From Lentibacter sp. (GTDB lineage: Bacteria; Pseudomonadota; Alphaproteobacteria; Rhodobacterales; Rhodobacteraceae): DNA of 64,000 nucleotides. Position numbers and translations under genes: made by a program. Location of the stretch: positions 43,415 to 107,414 of the forward strand of contig JADGEJ010000007.1 of NCBI GenBank assembly GCA_016744435.1, read 5' to 3'. The notes beneath the pieces are model-generated. The model saw only the letters and a list, made by a program, of their open reading frames with translations. It did not search any database and was not told the origin of the DNA. Of the stretch, positions 60,566 through 64,000 are shown piece after piece (position 1 is the stretch's first letter; each line of letters starts with the position of its first letter).

Positions 60566-61912
60566 ATGACAAACTCGCTCGAAAACCTTTCCCAAACAGC
60601 CCTAGAGATTGCCCTCAAAGCCGGAGCTGACGCCGCCGATGTGATCACCGTTGAAGGCCAGTCTGTTTCGGTTGATGTGCGCAGTGGTGTGCTCGAACAG
60701 GCAGAACGCGCGGAAGGCACCGACATTGGCCTGCGCGTGCTGATTGGCCAGCAACAGGCAATCGTGTCGTCTTCCAACACCAGCGAAGCCAGTTTGCACG
60801 CAATGGCCGAGCGTGCCGTTGCTATGGCCGGTGTCGCGCCGGAAGACCCCTACATTGGCCTCGCAGACCCGGCAGACCTGGCCAGATCATGGGACATTGC
60901 TGCCTACGAAATGTATGATCCTGCGCCAGAGCCAAGCCCAGAGGCCTTGCAAGATGACGCCCGCCGCGCGGAAGCGGCTGCACTTGAAAATGGCGGGTTG
61001 TCGCAGGTTCAATCGTCCAGCGCAGGGTATTCAAGCAACGCAGTGCACCTCGCCACATCGGGTGGCTTTTCGGGTGGTTATCTACGCACCAGCCGCTCGC
61101 TGTCATGCGTCGCTATCGCTGGCACAGGTGCAGACATGGAGCGCGACTACGACGGTGACGGGCGCATCTTTCAGGCTGACCTGCGCTCTGCCGAAGACAT
61201 TGGCGCACGCGCCGCGAAGCGCGCGATTGAGCGGTTGTCACCACGCAAACCCAAGACAGGTGCTTACCCGGTGCTGTTTGATGAGCGCATTTCCAGCACG
61301 CTGATCGGCCACCTTTTGGCCGCTGTGAATGGCGCGATGATTGCGCGTGGCTCCTCGTGGCTGCGCGACGCGATGGGTGAGCAAGTCTTGCCCCCCGAGC
61401 TTTCGATCATCGAAGATCCGCACCGCGCGCGAGTGTCGGGCTCCCGCCCGTTTGACGCCGAAGGCCTGCCAACACACACCCGCAACATCGTTGAGAACGG
61501 CGTGCTGCAAGGCTGGACGCTTGACCTCGCCAATGCCCGCAAACTGGGCCTTACCTCAACGTCAAACGCGGCACGCGGCACAGGCTCGGCCCCGTCGCCG
61601 AGCGTTTGGAACATCGGCCTGACGCAAGGTGACAAAACCCGCGATGATCTGCTTAAGGAAATGGGCACAGGCTTTCTTGTGACATCGCTAATCGGCTCAA
61701 CGATCAACCCCAACACGGGCGACTATTCGCGCGGGGCCGCAGGGTTTTGGGTGCAAAACGGCGAGGTGACGCATGCGGTGAATGAAGTCACGATCGCGGG
61801 GAACTTGCGCGACATGCTGCGCACGCTCACCCCTGCCAACGATGCACGCGCGCACTTGTCACGCGTCGTGCCGTCGTTGCTAGTTGAGGGGCTCACACTT
61901 GCCGGAGCATGA
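60566..61912 (+). CDS. pmbA: TldE/PmbA-family metallopeptidase subunit
   Basis: 448 residues. TldD/PmbA layout: N-terminal domain with VSVDVRSGVLEQAERAEGTDIGLRVL-type segment and C-terminal domain with GFLVTSLIGSTINPNTGDYSRGAAGFWV (shown in parts: TSLIGSTINPNTGD, YSRGAAGFWV). TldE lacks the HExxH of TldD, as here; the partner TldD is not in this window. The TldD-TldE dimer is a periprotein-degrading zinc protease that trims modified peptides such as microcins. Slight overlap (14 bases) with the phosphatase gene. Confidence 0.9.
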   Translation: MTNSLENLSQTALEIALKAGADAADVITVEGQSVSVDVRSGVLEQAERAEGTDIGLRVLIGQQQAIVSSSNTSEASLHAMAERAVAMAGVAPEDPYIGLADPADLARSWDIAAYEMYDPAPEPSPEALQDDARRAEAAALENGGLSQVQSSSAGYSSNAVHLATSGGFSGGYLRTSRSLSCVAIAGTGADMERDYDGDGRIFQADLRSAEDIGARAAKRAIERLSPRKPKTGAYPVLFDERISSTLIGHLLAAVNGAMIARGSSWLRDAMGEQVLPPELSIIEDPHRARVSGSRPFDAEGLPTHTRNIVENGVLQGWTLDLANARKLGLTSTSNAARGTGSAPSPSVWNIGLTQGDKTRDDLLKEMGTGFLVTSLIGSTINPNTGDYSRGAAGFWVQNGEVTHAVNEVTIAGNLRDMLRTLTPANDARAHLSRVVPSLLVEGLTLAGA

Positions 61913-62672
61913 CCGCGACCTTCTGATTGGCGCTGCAAAAGTTGCTGGCGAAATCGCCACCGACATTTCCAAACGACCGCACGAAAAGTGGGACAAGCCC
62001 GACGGCGCTGGCCCGGTCACTGAAGCTGATTTGGCCGTGAATGACTATCTCGAAGACGCCCTGCGCAGCGCTCGTCCTGACTATGGTTGGCTATCGGAAG
62101 AAAGCGACGATTCAGCAGAGAGGCTCAGCAAAGAGAAGCTGTTCATCATCGACCCGATTGATGGCACCCGTAGCTTTATCGAAGGCTCAAAGACATGGGC
62201 GCATTCCTTTGCCGTGGTTGAGGCTGGTCAAGTGACAGCTGCAGTCGTTTACCTGCCGATGCTCGACAAGCTTTACACCGCCGCCAAAGGGCAAGGTGCC
62301 ACGCTCAACGGCGCGCCCATCACAGCCAGCACGCGCCAAGGCCTTCTAGGCTCTGAGGTGTTGGCAACTAAACCGGTGTTTGAGCCGCATCACTGGAAGA
62401 CTGGCGCACCAGACGTAAAGCGTGCGCACCGCCCGTCGCTTGCCTACCGTCTCGCGCTTGTCGCTGAGGGCCGGTTTGACGCCATGCTTACGCTGCGCCC
62501 CTCTTGGGAGTGGGACATCGCGGCAGGCGCGCTTTTGCTGTCTGAAGCAGGCGCCACAGTGTCTGACAAACACGGCGAAGCGCTTAAGTTCAACAACGCC
62601 GATCCGCGCTTGGCTGGTGTTGTCGCTGGCGGCTCTGGTGTCCACCCCGCGTTAAGGGCCGAGTTGAAATAA
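61899..62672 (+). CDS. Inositol-monophosphatase-family protein (CysQ/SuhB-like)
   Basis: 257 residues, Mg-dependent sugar/nucleotide phosphatase fold. Metal ligands: Glu in WLSEESDD, Asp-x-Asp in IIDPIDGTRSFIEG, and the distal Asp in SWEWDIAAGALLL. GPVTEADLAVNDYL also matches. TTG at 61899 is the favoured start (GAGGGG 7 bases upstream); TTG 61884 is possible. Family roles include hydrolysis of inositol phosphate, histidinol phosphate and 3'-phosphoadenosine 5'-phosphate. The last would serve a cell with a sulfotransferase (48391), but this is a guess. Confidence 0.85.
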   Translation: MPEHDRDLLIGAAKVAGEIATDISKRPHEKWDKPDGAGPVTEADLAVNDYLEDALRSARPDYGWLSEESDDSAERLSKEKLFIIDPIDGTRSFIEGSKTWAHSFAVVEAGQVTAAVVYLPMLDKLYTAAKGQGATLNGAPITASTRQGLLGSEVLATKPVFEPHHWKTGAPDVKRAHRPSLAYRLALVAEGRFDAMLTLRPSWEWDIAAGALLLSEAGATVSDKHGEALKFNNADPRLAGVVAGGSGVHPALRAELK

Positions 62673-62701
62673 AAAGGCCCAGCCGCTAGGGCCGGGCTTT
62701 C
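62671..62701. terminator. Two-way intrinsic terminator
   Basis: Stem GCCCAGCC/GGCCGGGC with one mismatch and a 5-base loop. AAAAA on the left gives a T-run for the minus strand, and CTTTCTG follows on the plus strand. Lies between convergent gene ends. Confidence 0.75.
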
Positions 62702-62724
62702 TGTTCTCTTTTCGGCAATGGCTA

Positions 62725-64000
62725 TCAGCCGATGTCTTCTGGCAATATCAGGTTCAGCAAGATCGCGATGAACGCCGCTGGCAACAAGCCAGACGTCAGC
62801 AAGATACGCGCTGTGTCACCAAGGAAAACCATCGCGTCAGGCACTTGCTGAAGGCCAAGACCTACAGAGAGTGACACCGCGAAGATAACCATGTTGCGGC
62901 TGTTCCAGTTCACGTCAGACAGCATCGAAGCGCCCGCAGCCGCAACCATGCCGAACATGACGATCACGCCGCCGCCAAGCACCTGAATTGGCACTGATTG
63001 GATAATCGCGCCAACCTTCGGAATGAAGCCGCAAACGATCAGGAAAACCGCGCCAATAGTGACGACGTGGCGGCTCATGACGCCTGTCATGGCAACCAAG
63101 CCAACGTTCTGGCTGAACGAGGTGTTGGGAAGCGAGCCAAACACACCCGCGAGCGCCGAGCCGAGGCCGTCGGCAAATGTCGCACCTGTCACTTCTTCGT
63201 CAGTTGCTTCGCGGCCCGCGCCACCCTTGGTAATGCCGGAAACATCGCCGACAGTTTCGATCGCCGAGATGATCGCCATCAAGCACATGCCAATGATGAT
63301 CGCCCAGTTTAGCTCAAAGCCGAACTTGAAAGGCATCGGAGCCGTAAACCAGCCGGCACGCCCCACATTGGCCAGCGAGACATCGCCCATGCCGTAAGCG
63401 ACGATGTAACCAACAATCAAGCCGATCAGAACAGACGCGACCGACAGCAAACCACGGGTGAAAAACTTGAGCGCCAGCGTCACGAAGATCACGACACTCG
63501 CCTGAAACCAGTTCGTTGCGCTGCCCCAGGTTGGCTTGCCGCGGTTAAAGTCGCCCGCGCCGCCAGCTGCATATTCGATCCCGACTTTGATCAGCGCAAG
63601 GCCGATCATCAAGACGATGAGGCCTGTCACCAACGGTGGCAGAGCAAAGCGAATGCGCCCCACAAAGAAGCCGAGGCAGAAGTGAAACAACCCCCCGACG
63701 ACAACCCCTGTCATGAGGCCGGGCAAGCCAGCCGTGCCAGCCCCCGCCATCGCCGGGATCATCACAGGCAGAAACGCAAAGCTTGTGCCCTGAACGATCG
63801 GCAGGCGAGCGCCAACAGGGCCCATACCGATGGTTTGGATGAGCGTCGCAACACCCGCGAACATCATCGCCATTTGGATAAGGTAGATCAGCGCCGGAAT
63901 ATCAGCCCCCGGCGCGCCAAAGCCGAAGCCGGCAACACCAGCGATGATAATGGCAGGCGTAACGTTTGATACGAACATCGCCAGCACATGCTGAATCCCC
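62725..64000 (-). CDS. Nucleobase:cation symporter-2 (xanthine/uracil permease), N-terminus outside window
   Basis: About 425 residues visible; the frame stays open to the window end and reads IQHVLAMFVSNVTPAIIIAG there, which is the internal first helix of NAT/NCS2 permeases, so the start lies beyond the window. About 12 hydrophobic segments. The family signature appears as SQNVGLVAMTGVMSR, and the preceding SAIETVGDVSGITK segment carries the helix 8 Glu. Imports a purine or pyrimidine with a cation; whether xanthine, urate or uracil is not readable. Confidence 0.9.
   Translation of the reverse strand, partial: GIQHVLAMFVSNVTPAIIIAGVAGFGFGAPGADIPALIYLIQMAMMFAGVATLIQTIGMGPVGARLPIVQGTSFAFLPVMIPAMAGAGTAGLPGLMTGVVVGGLFHFCLGFFVGRIRFALPPLVTGLIVLMIGLALIKVGIEYAAGGAGDFNRGKPTWGSATNWFQASVVIFVTLALKFFTRGLLSVASVLIGLIVGYIVAYGMGDVSLANVGRAGWFTAPMPFKFGFELNWAIIIGMCLMAIISAIETVGDVSGITKGGAGREATDEEVTGATFADGLGSALAGVFGSLPNTSFSQNVGLVAMTGVMSRHVVTIGAVFLIVCGFIPKVGAIIQSVPIQVLGGGVIVMFGMVAAAGASMLSDVNWNSRNMVIFAVSLSVGLGLQQVPDAMVFLGDTARILLTSGLLPAAFIAILLNLILPEDIG

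Overview
The window is 64 kb of a GC-rich alphaproteobacterial chromosome, most likely from the Roseobacter group of the Rhodobacteraceae. The main signs are a MarR/OmpR regulator pair of the PetP-PetR type beside ilvE, a CcrM-type GANTC methyltransferase, potFGHI-spuC polyamine genes with a flavin oxidase, a DUF721-DsbA pair divergent from mutY, and many four-base ATGA or one-base TAATG gene overlaps. I recognise no rRNA, tRNA, CRISPR array, insertion sequence, prophage or replication origin. Coding density is very high.

Layout. 1-12.4 kb: tandem-domain aldehyde dehydrogenase with deoC, a multi-pass membrane protein with its own two-component system, a ThDP decarboxylase followed in frame by half of a sugar-acid kinase, an EamA exporter, malonyl-CoA synthetase, and petR-petP. 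12.4-22.1 kb: ilvE, then a divergent unit. On the minus strand it holds a polyamine-class ABC importer with an SDR; on the plus strand, a metal-ligand-less M24 hydrolase of the ectoine hydrolase type overlapping an M20 deacylase. 22.2-30.8 kb: spuC, a GntR regulator, potF-potG-potH-potI and a FAD-dependent amine oxidase, then a class I amidotransferase. Two copies of a TTGATCAAAT-type site probably tie this second cluster together. 31-43 kb: lipid A/Kdo genes, CoA transferase, DsbA, DUF721 protein, mutY, peptidoglycan amidase, alkB, rsgA, ccrM, rnhB. 42.2-45.3 kb: small secreted or membrane proteins, including a putative membrane-tethered OmpR-type DNA-binding protein, an FMN reductase and an OmpA lipoprotein. 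45.6-51.2 kb: Ada-like alkyltransferase, nth, adenosine kinase, and a divergent sulfotransferase/GT14 pair. 51.2-64 kb: a decayed DUF1203 gene, polA, flavoprotein, MscS channel, short enoyl-CoA hydratase relative, SDR, DUF2125 protein, pmbA, inositol-phosphatase-like protein and a nucleobase permease cut by the window end.

Two intergenic repeat families stand out. One is a hairpin-rich element with five copies at gene ends. The other is a pair of about 150-bp elements carrying helically phased TATGCAC heptamers. The most interesting gene group is 13.6-22.1 kb. A ring-opening-type hydrolase and an unrelated deacylase are translationally coupled and sit back to back with an importer whose permeases are both enlarged. 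This resembles the hydrolase-deacylase logic of ectoine catabolism, but with a different deacylase and a different transporter class.
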